Below, piece by piece: positions 8,784-17,523 of a stretch of DNA of 57,541 nucleotides; position 1 is the first letter of the stretch, and each line of letters begins with the position of its first letter. Below the pieces are notes generated by a model that was given only the letters and a program-made list of their open reading frames with translations, did no database searches and was not told the DNA's origin. The stretch is from an uncultured bacterium (lineage in GTDB: Bacteria > Verrucomicrobiota > Kiritimatiellia > RFP12 > UBA1067): NCBI GenBank assembly GCA_902799385.1, contig CADCAK010000019.1, forward strand, positions 1 through 57,541, read 5' to 3'. The position numbers and the translations under genes are program-made.

Positions 8784-8868
8784 ATCTGCGCCACCGCGCG
8801 ATTTCAGCCAATTACTTGCTCTTCTGGCCACAGGCGCCTCTGCCGACGCTTCCCGCGTCAACAGATAC

Positions 8869-8877
8869 ATCATACCA
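8869..8877 (-). promoter_or_regulatory. Possible promoter of an intergenic transcript
   Basis: TGGTATGAT on the minus strand, one base from the local -10 consensus, with no coding start soon after it. About 85-130 nt downstream lies the hairpin at 8747-8783, followed by a U-rich stretch (aauuuuugg). A short structured RNA could be made here. It is equally possible that the box is inactive. Confidence 0.35.
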
Positions 8878-8908
8878 CATTTCTTGGAAAATGGTTACAC
8901 AAAAATGA

Positions 8909-8932
8909 CAGGAGGCGTCAAATCGCCTCCTG
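8909..8932 (-). terminator. Intrinsic terminator after the FN3-like gene
   Basis: Nine-bp arms caggaggcg/cgcctcctg with a 6-nt loop, 27 bp after the stop codon at 8960. On the minus strand it is followed by TCATTTTTG, a usable U-tract. Confidence 0.85.
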
Positions 8933-8959
8933 CCAATCTATGCGAACTAGGTAATCGCG

Positions 8960-10012
8960 TCAGTAATAAGCCCGCCTGACATATTCCTTCTTATTGTAGT
9001 TGACCCAGATGGAGCCAGTGATGCTGTCGGTCACTCCGATCCAGTAGTAGTACGTCGTGCCACCCACCGCAGTCCTGTCGTAGTAAGTTGTGCCGGTGGT
9101 CGTGCCAAGCTTTGTGATCGTGCTCCAATTAAACGTAGACGACGTGCTACGGTACACAACGTAGTTGCGGACGCGAGAAGAGCAGGAACCTGTCATTGCA
9201 GACCAACTGATATCGACATAGCTGTAAGAATCCGAACACGACGGCATAGGCAGATTCGCCTTGCTAAAGTCGCAGTCGTCACAACCGCTACTGTTCCGCG
9301 TGCCCATGTCCTTCTTGCTGTAGTTGACATAGATGAGACCTGTGTCGTTGTCCGTCACGCCGATCCAATAGTAGTATGAAGTGCCATACGCCGCAGTTCT
9401 GTCATAATAGGTTGTGCCGGTGGTCGTGCCAAGCCTTGTGGTCGTGCTCCAATTAAACGTAGACGATGTGCTGCGGTACAACACGTAATTGCGGACGCTC
9501 GGCGAACAGAGTTTCGGCGCAGACCAGCTGATGATGATGTAGTCACAGTGCGAGGTCGAACACGATGGCATCGGCAGGTCTATCGTGCTGAAGCTGCAGG
9601 AGCAACCATCCGCATTTCGTCTTCCCCAGTCCTTCTTGTTGTAATCGACATAGATGAGACCAGTTTTGTCGTCCGTCACTCCAATCCAGTAGTAGTATGT
9701 GCCGCACGAACGGTCGTAGTAGTACTTGTTGGTAGTCGTGCAGAGCTTGGTGACTTCGCTCCAGCTGAACGTCGAAGATGTGCTGCGGTACACGACGTAG
9801 TTGCGGACGCGCGAAGAGCAATCGCCGGACAGGGCCGACCAACTGATGTAGACATAGTCGCTGTACGAAATCGAGCACGACGGAGTAGGCAAGTTCGCCT
9901 TGCTAAAGTCGCAGTCGTCGGACGCCATTGTTTCGATTGGCGCAAAACATGCAAATAGACTAGTCAGCAGCAACAATGCTATTTGCTTGCGCTTATTGTG
10001 CATACTTCTCAT
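8960..10012 (-). CDS. Secreted protein of three FN3-like tandem repeats
   Basis: A 350-residue protein of no recognised family. A signal peptide covers residues 1-30 (KRKQIALLLLTSLFACFAPIETMA). Three ~105-residue repeats follow, each built on CxFS, LPxPSCS, ISWSA, VRNYVxYRSTSSTF, TTTxxxYYDR, YYYWIGVTD and VxYxKKD. The strand pattern and the WSA/YYYWIGV core resemble fibronectin type III domains. Conserved cysteines at the repeat starts (CDF, PSC, CSS) suggest disulfides, hence a periplasmic or extracellular place. Repeats 2 and 3 are nearly identical at DNA level in places, pointing to recent duplication. AGGGA lies 7 nt upstream of the ATG. It follows the C13 peptidase gene but has its own upstream region. 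Confidence 0.8.
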   Translation of the reverse strand: MRSMHNKRKQIALLLLTSLFACFAPIETMASDDCDFSKANLPTPSCSISYSDYVYISWSALSGDCSSRVRNYVVYRSTSSTFSWSEVTKLCTTTNKYYYDRSCGTYYYWIGVTDDKTGLIYVDYNKKDWGRRNADGCSCSFSTIDLPMPSCSTSHCDYIIISWSAPKLCSPSVRNYVLYRSTSSTFNWSTTTRLGTTTGTTYYDRTAAYGTSYYYWIGVTDNDTGLIYVNYSKKDMGTRNSSGCDDCDFSKANLPMPSCSDSYSYVDISWSAMTGSCSSRVRNYVVYRSTSSTFNWSTITKLGTTTGTTYYDRTAVGGTTYYYWIGVTDSITGSIWVNYNKKEYVRRAYY

Positions 10013-10032
10013 TGGTTATTCCCTTTTTATTT

Positions 10033-10066
10033 ACTTGTAGTTGGATTTTACTTGTAGTTGGATTTA
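10033..10066. repeat. Tandem 17-bp repeat in the FN3-like gene leader
   Basis: Two adjacent copies of acttgtagttggattt(t/a) lie 21 bp upstream of the start codon of the FN3-like gene, between it and a weak TATGAT box near 10072. Such a repeat could bind a regulator or could reflect slippage. Confidence 0.6.
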
Positions 10067-10103
10067 TCTAAGAATTACATCATACTTTTGGCCAACCCTT
10101 ATT

Positions 10104-10136
10104 GGGGCACCCTTTTTCTGGGGAAATGGATGCCCC
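10104..10136 (-). terminator. Hairpin terminator after the C13 peptidase gene
   Basis: Arms ggggca/tgcccc extend by two further GC pairs around an A-rich loop, starting 36 bp past the stop codon at 10173. The downstream U-tract is poor, so termination may be partial. Confidence 0.55.
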
Positions 10137-10172
10137 CTTTAAATGTTTCCGGTATAGCCACAGCGCCCGCAT

Positions 10173-13100
10173 TTATATGTCAATATCACCGGGTGCACTT
10201 GGTGTAATTTGTCCGTTGACAAGATGCATTACGCGCCCGTTGGCCAGGACAATCCGCCATATCGCGTACAGATGCACAGTCGAGCCTTCCGATGCCAAAC
10301 CATGAACATTCTCACCGTTCTTGTAGACGACGCTTCCAGTCGAAGTGCGGGCCCAACCCTCAAATACGCACTTGTACGAACCGAACCGCACGTACCAGCC
10401 AAGCCCCGACTCGACCCATGTGAGCGGCTTGGTGTCCCCGACCCTGAACACCTGGTCTGCCACCGTTGACGTGCCGTCGTTCTTGTGGAACCGCACCGTA
10501 TACGTTGCGTTCCTGTCCTGCCACTTGGCATACAAATGCAACGTCTCGCCGACATTCACAAGATTGGCGACTTTCTGTCCGTTGACATAGACTGCAGCAC
10601 CTGTAGGCGACTTAGCCCAGCCGAGGAAATCGTATCCGGAGCGCGTCCACTTAAGGCCAGAGTCGAGCCAGAGAAATGTCTTCGCGATATTCGGCCTGAA
10701 CTCCTGCGAGGCCGACTTGTTCCTCCCGTCATTGCTGTGGTAGACCACGTTGTATGCCTTCTTCTGCCAAACGGCATATAGGTGCAGCACTTTGCCGGCG
10801 GCGACAAGGTCCGTCACCGACTGCCCGTTCGAGTACACAGGGGCACCCGTCTGCGACTTCGCCCAGCCGAGGAACGTGTAGCTGAACCCGTCAGAATCCT
10901 TGCACGACCAGCCAAGTTGTGAGTCAAGGTAAAGCAGGCGTTGCGGCTTTCCAACGACGAAATTCTGGCTCATCGTCACGTCCCCGCCACCATTCGGGTC
11001 GTTCTTGTGGTACTTCACGGTCCATATGCGGCCTGAAGATGTTATCCAATATAGCTTAATCGTTCCTTGCTTGGAGGCTCCGTAACCAGAAACTGCAATA
11101 TAGTATGTCGTACCCGATGTTGCGTCGAAAGTGCAGACGCTTGTATTGCTTGGCCCTCCGTCATCATCCTCTTTGATTGTTGTCAAACGCGAAACAGTCG
11201 TACCAGTGTAAACACCCATCACAGTGTCAAAGGTCGTATTGGTTGTGCTAAATGTGGCCTTACCGCTTGAAGGAGCAGTCCAGACCCACCAGACTGTATT
11301 TGTCGCAACAGATCTGAAACTCTTCAATGGCTCGCCTGTTTCATATGTTGCGCCAACATTTGACCCACTTGTGCTGCCAGTTGCCCCAGATATGCGCGTG
11401 GCATTGGCAAAATTGTCATTTTCCGGACGAGAACTCACCGGCGTCCAGTTCGCCGTCAGCGTCACGCTTCCAGATGTAGAGCGAAGGTTCTTGAACCACA
11501 CGTCTCCGGTCACACCATTCAAGCACTTCTGACTTGAACTTGTTATGCTCGTCGTCTGGCTGCTTGAAGTCGTGCCGTACTTCGCAGTGCTGGTGTCCAA
11601 CCCGCTTGTCACAGTCCAGCCCGCAAACGTATAGCCGCTCCTGCTCGGCGCGGAAACCTTGAAAGCTGTGTCATAGGTTGCACTCGTAGGCGCAGACGTT
11701 CCAGCCGTTCCGCTGTTCAGCGCATAAGTTATACTGTATGTGGTGCTTGTACGCGGAATCCAATATGCATACAACGTCCAATCAGAGGCAATATCCCAAC
11801 GACGCACCATCTTGCCTTCGGCAGAAATATATTGATTGCCTCTGCCATTCTTTTCCGAATAGTATCCGCCAAAATCATACCCGTCTTTCGTCGGAACAGA
11901 GTATGTTCGAGTATATAGCCCATTGTAGTCCCAACCCCATTTTGACGTTTCACCACCACTTCCGCCTTGGTGATCAAATGTAATCGTGTATGTATTAGCC
12001 GTCCAATATGGGTAAAGCGTGAGCGAGGCGTTATCCGTATACGGCGCCTCGAGATTGTACGTCTTGGTACCGCCGTCAGTAATCGACCATCCTGTCTGCG
12101 TGTAGCCGGTGCGCGTGAAGATCGCACCCTTAAGCGTCAGCGAGACGCCCTGTGCTTTAGGGTCTGAAGCCTGGGAACCAGTCCCGTTCGCTCCTGGCTT
12201 GTATGTGACAGTATATGTCGTAGCTGACTGTGATTGTCCCTCTTGGTAAATTAACACTCGCTGCGACAATTCTTTATACGACACTGTGACATAATCATAT
12301 CTAGCAGAGGTTGAAGGGTTGGGGTCGACTTTCAACCTCCATTTCGCCACATTGGAAGATGAAGTAAACAAAATTTCATCACTGAACCAATCCGGCCAAC
12401 TGCCACTAATACTTCTACTCGGCAAGAATTTAACATCAGACCCCATATATGAGCTGTCACATGTTATCGACACGTCATACGTTCCTCCATCGGCACCAAA
12501 CGTCTTTTTCAATATGCAACCACCATCCGCACCAACTGTGGAATCCGTCAATGAAAACGACCAACGAGGATCAACCGACGACGCTTGCTTTAGCATAAAG
12601 ATTTTGTCACCCAAACCGCTGGTGGATTCCGCATATTGAGGATGCTCCATCGTATTGACGTAATTCCCTCTATCATCATAAGTAAAACTACACCAAGATG
12701 GATGAGATGAATTGGTGCATCTAGCGCTGTCGTTCCAATACGCATATTGTCGCGCCTCATTGAAACTGACAAGACCATCGCCGTTCGAATCGGCATTCCT
12801 CGCGCCTCCATCCTCCCATGGATAAGCATAATAATGGATAGACTTCGGCTGATAACCACGCAACGCTGTTGTAAGTTCAACCGCCCAACAGTTGACAGCA
12901 CCCGTAGAACCGGTAACGTCCTTATCCCACGCACCACCAGCACCATACCCCCGTGAAGATTCATAATGGTTGCAGGCCGTAGCAATCACACGATTGGCAG
13001 TTTGTGTTATGTCATCCACAAAACCGCCGGAATAGCAAGGCTCCATCGCAAATGCCACAGGGCAGGAGAACCCACTTGTCCATGAGGCCAGTTCATCATC

Positions 13101-14351
13101 TCGAAAAAACGGAACGCTCACGCTTGAACTATAAAGATACGCCTTGCAATCATAATTTTTTATACCGGCCGTACCATCAGGGCCTCCATGACTGGTGACA
13201 AATACAAATAGCTGGTCGTCCACCGTCAGTTTCGACATTAGACTTGAGAAACACGAACTGATATTCGATTTTGTTGCCGCACCGTCTATATCGGTGAATC
13301 CATCTCCATCAAGATCCACTGGCGAAGATACCAAAACAGGATTGTTTTCATCACCAAGATTGGCATCGTTGGCAGAAGATGTTCCATCTGACATATAAAC
13401 GTAAATGTTGTCCTTGCCGACCCCATACTTAAGGGTAAGAGTGGAGTATAGCATTGCAGTATCACACCAAAAACGGATTCCATTATTTTCTGGATCGGCA
13501 CCACCACTAATCAATACAAAGTAAGATTTAGAGGCATTCCCAACCTGATAGGAAAGGCTGTTCGCCTTGAGATTTCTTGCATACTCATATACATTTTCTT
13601 TGACTTTTTCTAAAGTCTTTAGCTGTTCATCATTCTTTTCTCGAAATGTACGAAGTTGGATTCGATCTTGCGAAACCTTTTCAAAAAGACGCGGTGGCAT
13701 CATCTTGTAAAGTACAGTGAACGACGAGCAGTCTTCTGAGACGGCAATATATCGACATGGATGCGCCCAGTTCGCCCCAGGCATGTCATTGACGAAGAAA
13801 AACCAAAAACGTTGGTATGGAAGCACCACTGCATTTGTAGTGCCCATTTCGAAAATGTCAACTTCTTCCGCAGACAGAACTCTGTCAACCCACCGCACAG
13901 AAGATGAATCGTTGACAATACAGCGTGATTTCATGAAATCTTCCGATGGAACATCCAACCCACTGGACAACCCATTCACAGTCCAGTAGTACGGCGTGAG
14001 ATTCCCTAATTGTTCATATACAGCAAAAGTATTCGTTGTACCATCGTCAAATGAAAAATCACCTACATCAATCCTTTCTTCATTGGATCTAAATAATGTC
14101 CGCCACAACGCTGATTCCGGAATAGCACGTCCCAATGTTCGTGTCGCAATCGTTGCAACTTCACTGAAGGATAACGAATTTCTCTTTAACGCATTATCCT
14201 CCAACGACAGCTGAGAACGAGTCTCCTTTGGGGGAAGATGGGGTCGATTGATCATCATTAACGACTCCCATTCCGACATGGAATTTTCTGCAAATACGGA
14301 CAATGTGGACATCGCCGCCACTGCACACATCAACTTTATCAACCCATTCAT
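10173..14351 (-). CDS. Secreted legumain-like (C13) cysteine peptidase with InlB-type repeats
   Basis: A 1392-residue multidomain secreted protein. Signal peptide 1-21 (LIKLMCAVAAMSTLSVFA). A caspase/legumain-fold domain spans about 275-480. The likely catalytic pair is His388 in FVTSHGGPDG and Cys439 in AMEPCYSGGF, both after hydrophobic strands as in clan CD peptidases. EF-hand-like loops lie at 347-358 (DLDGDGFTDIDG) and 520-532 (DSNGDGLVSFNEA). A BACON-like Ig domain follows (about 585-705), then InlB/Listeria-Bacteroides repeats (713-970), a pre-peptidase C-terminal-type beta domain (975-1110) and three ~80-residue repeats with LGWAKS and LHLYAxW. The start at 14351 fits the signal peptide, with GGAGGAAGGA upstream. 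Family C13 cleaves after Asn/Asp or acts as a transpeptidase; the substrate here is unknown. Promoter 14681-14689, leader about 330 nt. Confidence 0.8.
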   Translation of the reverse strand: MNGLIKLMCAVAAMSTLSVFAENSMSEWESLMMINRPHLPPKETRSQLSLEDNALKRNSLSFSEVATIATRTLGRAIPESALWRTLFRSNEERIDVGDFSFDDGTTNTFAVYEQLGNLTPYYWTVNGLSSGLDVPSEDFMKSRCIVNDSSSVRWVDRVLSAEEVDIFEMGTTNAVVLPYQRFWFFFVNDMPGANWAHPCRYIAVSEDCSSFTVLYKMMPPRLFEKVSQDRIQLRTFREKNDEQLKTLEKVKENVYEYARNLKANSLSYQVGNASKSYFVLISGGADPENNGIRFWCDTAMLYSTLTLKYGVGKDNIYVYMSDGTSSANDANLGDENNPVLVSSPVDLDGDGFTDIDGAATKSNISSCFSSLMSKLTVDDQLFVFVTSHGGPDGTAGIKNYDCKAYLYSSSVSVPFFRDDELASWTSGFSCPVAFAMEPCYSGGFVDDITQTANRVIATACNHYESSRGYGAGGAWDKDVTGSTGAVNCWAVELTTALRGYQPKSIHYYAYPWEDGGARNADSNGDGLVSFNEARQYAYWNDSARCTNSSHPSWCSFTYDDRGNYVNTMEHPQYAESTSGLGDKIFMLKQASSVDPRWSFSLTDSTVGADGGCILKKTFGADGGTYDVSITCDSSYMGSDVKFLPSRSISGSWPDWFSDEILFTSSSNVAKWRLKVDPNPSTSARYDYVTVSYKELSQRVLIYQEGQSQSATTYTVTYKPGANGTGSQASDPKAQGVSLTLKGAIFTRTGYTQTGWSITDGGTKTYNLEAPYTDNASLTLYPYWTANTYTITFDHQGGSGGETSKWGWDYNGLYTRTYSVPTKDGYDFGGYYSEKNGRGNQYISAEGKMVRRWDIASDWTLYAYWIPRTSTTYSITYALNSGTAGTSAPTSATYDTAFKVSAPSRSGYTFAGWTVTSGLDTSTAKYGTTSSSQTTSITSSSQKCLNGVTGDVWFKNLRSTSGSVTLTANWTPVSSRPENDNFANATRISGATGSTSGSNVGATYETGEPLKSFRSVATNTVWWVWTAPSSGKATFSTTNTTFDTVMGVYTGTTVSRLTTIKEDDDGGPSNTSVCTFDATSGTTYYIAVSGYGASKQGTIKLYWITSSGRIWTVKYHKNDPNGGGDVTMSQNFVVGKPQRLLYLDSQLGWSCKDSDGFSYTFLGWAKSQTGAPVYSNGQSVTDLVAAGKVLHLYAVWQKKAYNVVYHSNDGRNKSASQEFRPNIAKTFLWLDSGLKWTRSGYDFLGWAKSPTGAAVYVNGQKVANLVNVGETLHLYAKWQDRNATYTVRFHKNDGTSTVADQVFRVGDTKPLTWVESGLGWYVRFGSYKCVFEGWARTSTGSVVYKNGENVHGLASEGSTVHLYAIWRIVLANGRVMHLVNGQITPSAPGDIDI

Positions 14352-14469
14352 CTTCTTTTCGTTCCTTCCTCCTCTGTTCGGCGCATTAGGGATAACACGC
14401 CCTACCATTGCGGCGGGTACGGAGTTGCCGCGCCCAGCCATTCTGCCACGCGGCAATCGGAACGAAAAA

Positions 14470-14640
14470 GAAATCCTCCCTTTCGCATCTCATCAGAGGC
14501 CGTAGGATTGCCTTTAGGGAAACACGAAGAGAGGAAGTGCGTTTGCACTTTCTCTGCATAGTGTCGTCCCTAAGAAATTTCCTACGTTTCTGATGACGAT
14601 CGCTTTGCAGCGCAAATTGTCTTTCGGCGCATCGGATTTC
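14470..14640. repeat. 171-bp imperfect palindrome in the peptidase leader
   Basis: The ends are perfect 7-bp inverted repeats (gaaatcc/ggatttc). Further paired blocks move inward in register: catcaga/tctgatg, cgtagga/tcctacg, ttaggga/tccctaa, acac/gtgt, agag/ctct and aagtgc/gcactt around a 4-nt apex. The whole segment can fold into one long interrupted hairpin. It has no coding capacity. It could be a miniature inverted-repeat element or a structured regulatory leader RNA of the C13 peptidase gene. Confidence 0.8.
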
Positions 14641-14680
14641 TCCCCTTTGCGTCATAGCCCCGCACTCGCGAGACACGGAT

Positions 14681-14689
14681 ATTATACCA
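14681..14689 (-). promoter_or_regulatory. Extended -10 promoter of the C13 peptidase gene
   Basis: TGGTATAAT preceded by a T-run, about 330 nt upstream of the peptidase start codon. This is the longest leader in the window and it contains the 171-bp palindrome. Confidence 0.65.
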
Positions 14690-14823
14690 AAAATCCGCTT
14701 GGAACAGGGCGGTGAAATTTGCAAAATTTGGATTACGGCAATCTGCAGCGATAAAGTGTACTGACATCAACGAAATCGGATTAGGGATAGGCAAAGCTGA
14801 TTATTGTCGGATTGCGCTATGGC

Positions 14824-14896
14824 GCAGAAGCGGCGGGGCGCGTTTCGGCGAAATGCGATGCGAGCCTTGAGCCAAAACACGCCCAGCCGCTTCTGC
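14824..14896. terminator. Hairpin after the rhamnosidase operon, copy 2 of dispersed element
   Basis: Perfect 11-bp arms gcagaagcggc/gccgcttctgc, with further partial pairing inside, 23 bp after the rhamnosidase stop codon at 14919. It matches the element at 8747-8796. No strong U-tract follows, so it may act as a REP-like mRNA-stabilising or Rho-assisted end. Confidence 0.7.
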
Positions 14897-14918
14897 GGCC
14901 ACGCGGTATCCGCACTGG

Positions 14919-17510
14919 TCAGAGGTCTTTGACGATGTGATAGGTGCCGGCAGGGTAGCGCTTCGAAGATGTCTCGCCGGGGAGGGTGACATCGGCTGTC
15001 GCGCCTTCGGGAATGGTGAAATCCCAGACCCACTTCATGCCTAAATCCATCTGCGTGCTCTCGTAGCGCCAATGGCTCTTTATAAGCCCCGCAGCAGACT
15101 TGTACTCCGCTTTCACGAACCCGACGCGGACATCGGGCTTGGGCGCCATGATGATGTTCTTGAACCCTGGCGCCTTCGGGTCGGCGGCGATCCCAGCCAT
15201 GCTCTTGTACATCCACGCGAGGACCGCACCGTAGGCATAGTGGTTGAAGCTGTTCATGCCGACAGGGCCAAACCCCTTCTCCTTGGTGTAGCTGTTCCAG
15301 CGCTCCCAAATCGTCGTCGCGCCCTGGTCCACCGAGTAGAGCCAAGACGGATTCTTGTGCTGGAGTAGAAGCGTATACGCAATATCGGACATGCCGTTCT
15401 CGGTAAGCGTGTCCATGAGGATCGACGTTCCAAGGAAGCCGGTCTGCAGACAGTCGCCGTGGTCGGCGAAGTTGCGCTTGAGCGCCTCGATCGTCTTCGC
15501 CTTCGCGTCGCCTTCGACAAGCCCGAGCTTGAGCGCGAAAAGCGACGGCGTCTGCATGCCGCGCATCGGCTCGACGAGCATCCCGTCCTCGGGCGAGAAG
15601 AAATTCTTCTTAAGATACTCCTTCGCCTCTTCCGCCATCTTCGCGTACTTCGCGGCGTCCTTGCCAATGGCGGCGGCCATTGCCTCCATCATCTGAGCGT
15701 CCCAGCGCCAATAGCATGCGCCGAGGTAGTTCCAGTAGAGCTTTGCCTCGGGACGCAGAACCTTGTTCTTCCACGCCCTGCCGCTACAGCTCTCAAGGTC
15801 TTCGTAGCCAACCCAGTCGGCCCACTGGTAGCCGCCGTTCTCGCCCTTCGTCGCCTCGTAGTCGTACCTCGTCTCGTTGACGCGGGCGACGAATTTCTCC
15901 ATAGCCGCCCAGTTGTCGGCGACGAGCTTAACATCGCCGAACTGCTTCCACATCTGATACGGGGTTATGACGCCGACGTCCGCCCAGCCGATGCGCATCG
16001 GCTCGTTGCCGTACTGCGCGGCCGGCGCTACGCCCGGGAAGCCTCCGCGCGGGTCCTGGCTGTCGCAGAGGTCGCGCATCCACTTGCGGAAGAATGACGA
16101 GGTGTCGGCGTTGAAGGAGCCCGCCTCGGTAAAGACCTGTGTGTCGGCCGTCCAGCCAAGGCGCTCGTTGCGCTGCGGGCAGTCGGTCGGCACGGAAAGG
16201 TAGTTCGACAACTGCCCCCAGTACACGTTGGAGATGAGCTTATTGACGTCGGCGACACCAGTCTCGATCCTGCCGAGCTCCATCTCCTTCTTGATCGAAG
16301 TGACGGGGATTGAGCCGACTACAAGAAACTCCACGTCGTCTGTCGCCGTTATTGATGCGTAGCGATAGCCGAAGAATGTAAATACCGGCACGTAAAACGA
16401 AAAACCGTTTTCAACCGTGTTCGGGCCGTCCTTACCGTTGCCGAAAGTGTAGACGACGCGCATCCCCTGGCTTGGAATACGCAGGTTCTCGCGGTATACG
16501 CTGCCGCCTGGACCGTCGTTGCCGCGCGAGCGCTCGCCGTTGGCGTCGTTGAGCATCTCGGCGGGAAGGCACGTAAGCACAGTCCCCTCGATCGCCTTGA
16601 AGACGAATACGGGAACTGCCGCGCAGTTCTGCCCAAAGTCGACGACAAGCGTCTCGCCCTTCGCAAGGGCAACTGGGGTCTTGCCGTCAAACGAGACGCT
16701 GCGGAGCTTGTGGACGCGACCGAAAATCTTGTTCGCCTCGTTTGCGCCATCCACACCCTTCCATACGTATCCCTCGACAGGCATAAGCGTCTTATCCCCA
16801 CGGCGGCATATCTCGCCGCCCTCCGAGGGAAATATTTCGCCCTTGAATTCGTCGTTGCGCTCGGCTTTCTTAAACGCCTCACCACCAAAGTACGGCGGCA
16901 CGACGCGCGCATCGTATTCCTCGCCATCGAAAATCGCGGCATGCTTGACGGGACCGCCGATTGCGGCTTTCCACTCGTCCGCCTTCGTGCCATAGACTTT
17001 GTTCGAGCCATCTGCATACTTGACCAGAAGAACGGCGCGGAAGGCGCTCTTCTTGCCCGCGAAGTTTACGATCTTGTCGCGCCACCACCCGGCAGAGACT
17101 TCTGCGGCGAAGAAGTTCTTCTCTCCTTTGCCCTTCTTGAGACAGCCGGTGACGTCGTATGTAAACGAGCGGCGAGTCTTCTTGACATGCGTAAAGCCCG
17201 GCTTGAGCGCTTCGTCAGAACCAACTGGCTTGCCGTTCACGTAGATCTCATAAACGCCGAGGCCGGTCGTCATCCATACAGCCAACTTGACCTCACCCTC
17301 GTTCTCGATCTCGCGGACGAACCAGCTCGTGCCGTCTGCCGCGCGCGCACCATTCTTTGACTTTTCTGCGAACACAGGCGCATCAGCGACCGATATCCAT
17401 TCGCTCTGTTCCCAGAGCGACGGGTCGAGTGCGTCTACGCGCTTGCTCTCAGTATCGCATCCGACGAGGGCAACGAGCAATGCGGCGATTGGAATGCTGC
17501 TGGTCTTCAT
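14919..17510 (-). CDS. Alpha-L-rhamnosidase lipoprotein, GH78
   Basis: An 863-residue enzyme expected to release terminal alpha-L-rhamnose from glycans, outside the cytoplasm. A lipoprotein signal ends in LVALVGC (Cys18). N-terminal beta-sandwich regions carry the typical WFVREI and VYEIYVNGKPVG features. The (alpha/alpha)6 catalytic domain contains SVPTDCPQRNERLGW, where Asp443, Glu449, Trp453 and Asp456 match the spacing of the active-site residues of Streptomyces Rha78A; Glu449 would be the general acid. A later GTTIWERW-like motif (GATTIWERWNSY) is also typical. AAGGAG precedes the ATG. It starts 13 bp after the rRNA methyltransferase and is the last gene of the tRNA-led operon. Confidence 0.9.
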   Translation of the reverse strand: MKTSSIPIAALLVALVGCDTESKRVDALDPSLWEQSEWISVADAPVFAEKSKNGARAADGTSWFVREIENEGEVKLAVWMTTGLGVYEIYVNGKPVGSDEALKPGFTHVKKTRRSFTYDVTGCLKKGKGEKNFFAAEVSAGWWRDKIVNFAGKKSAFRAVLLVKYADGSNKVYGTKADEWKAAIGGPVKHAAIFDGEEYDARVVPPYFGGEAFKKAERNDEFKGEIFPSEGGEICRRGDKTLMPVEGYVWKGVDGANEANKIFGRVHKLRSVSFDGKTPVALAKGETLVVDFGQNCAAVPVFVFKAIEGTVLTCLPAEMLNDANGERSRGNDGPGGSVYRENLRIPSQGMRVVYTFGNGKDGPNTVENGFSFYVPVFTFFGYRYASITATDDVEFLVVGSIPVTSIKKEMELGRIETGVADVNKLISNVYWGQLSNYLSVPTDCPQRNERLGWTADTQVFTEAGSFNADTSSFFRKWMRDLCDSQDPRGGFPGVAPAAQYGNEPMRIGWADVGVITPYQMWKQFGDVKLVADNWAAMEKFVARVNETRYDYEATKGENGGYQWADWVGYEDLESCSGRAWKNKVLRPEAKLYWNYLGACYWRWDAQMMEAMAAAIGKDAAKYAKMAEEAKEYLKKNFFSPEDGMLVEPMRGMQTPSLFALKLGLVEGDAKAKTIEALKRNFADHGDCLQTGFLGTSILMDTLTENGMSDIAYTLLLQHKNPSWLYSVDQGATTIWERWNSYTKEKGFGPVGMNSFNHYAYGAVLAWMYKSMAGIAADPKAPGFKNIIMAPKPDVRVGFVKAEYKSAAGLIKSHWRYESTQMDLGMKWVWDFTIPEGATADVTLPGETSSKRYPAGTYHIVKDL

Positions 17511-17523
17511 TTCTCCCTACTCC

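Larger units (their letters stand above)
14352..14918. other. 567-bp intergenic region: leader, palindrome, promoter, hairpin
   Basis: I see no gene here. The region holds, from the low end, the ribosome-binding site of the C13 peptidase, a 171-bp imperfect palindrome (14470-14640), a TGGTATAAT promoter on the minus strand (14681-14689), an AT-rich unassigned part (14690-14815) and a hairpin (14824-14896) downstream of the rhamnosidase operon. Confidence 0.7.

Noticed and set aside
8960..10012. The ~315-bp DNA repeats as a CRISPR or mobile element
   Set aside because: They are in-frame protein domain repeats with codon-level divergence.
14485..14510. Hammerhead-ribozyme-like core (CUGAUGAG...CGAAA) on the minus strand
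   Set aside because: The stem II would be one base pair and stem I pairs only with a bulge at the cleavage site. The sequence is better explained as one arm of the 171-bp palindrome.
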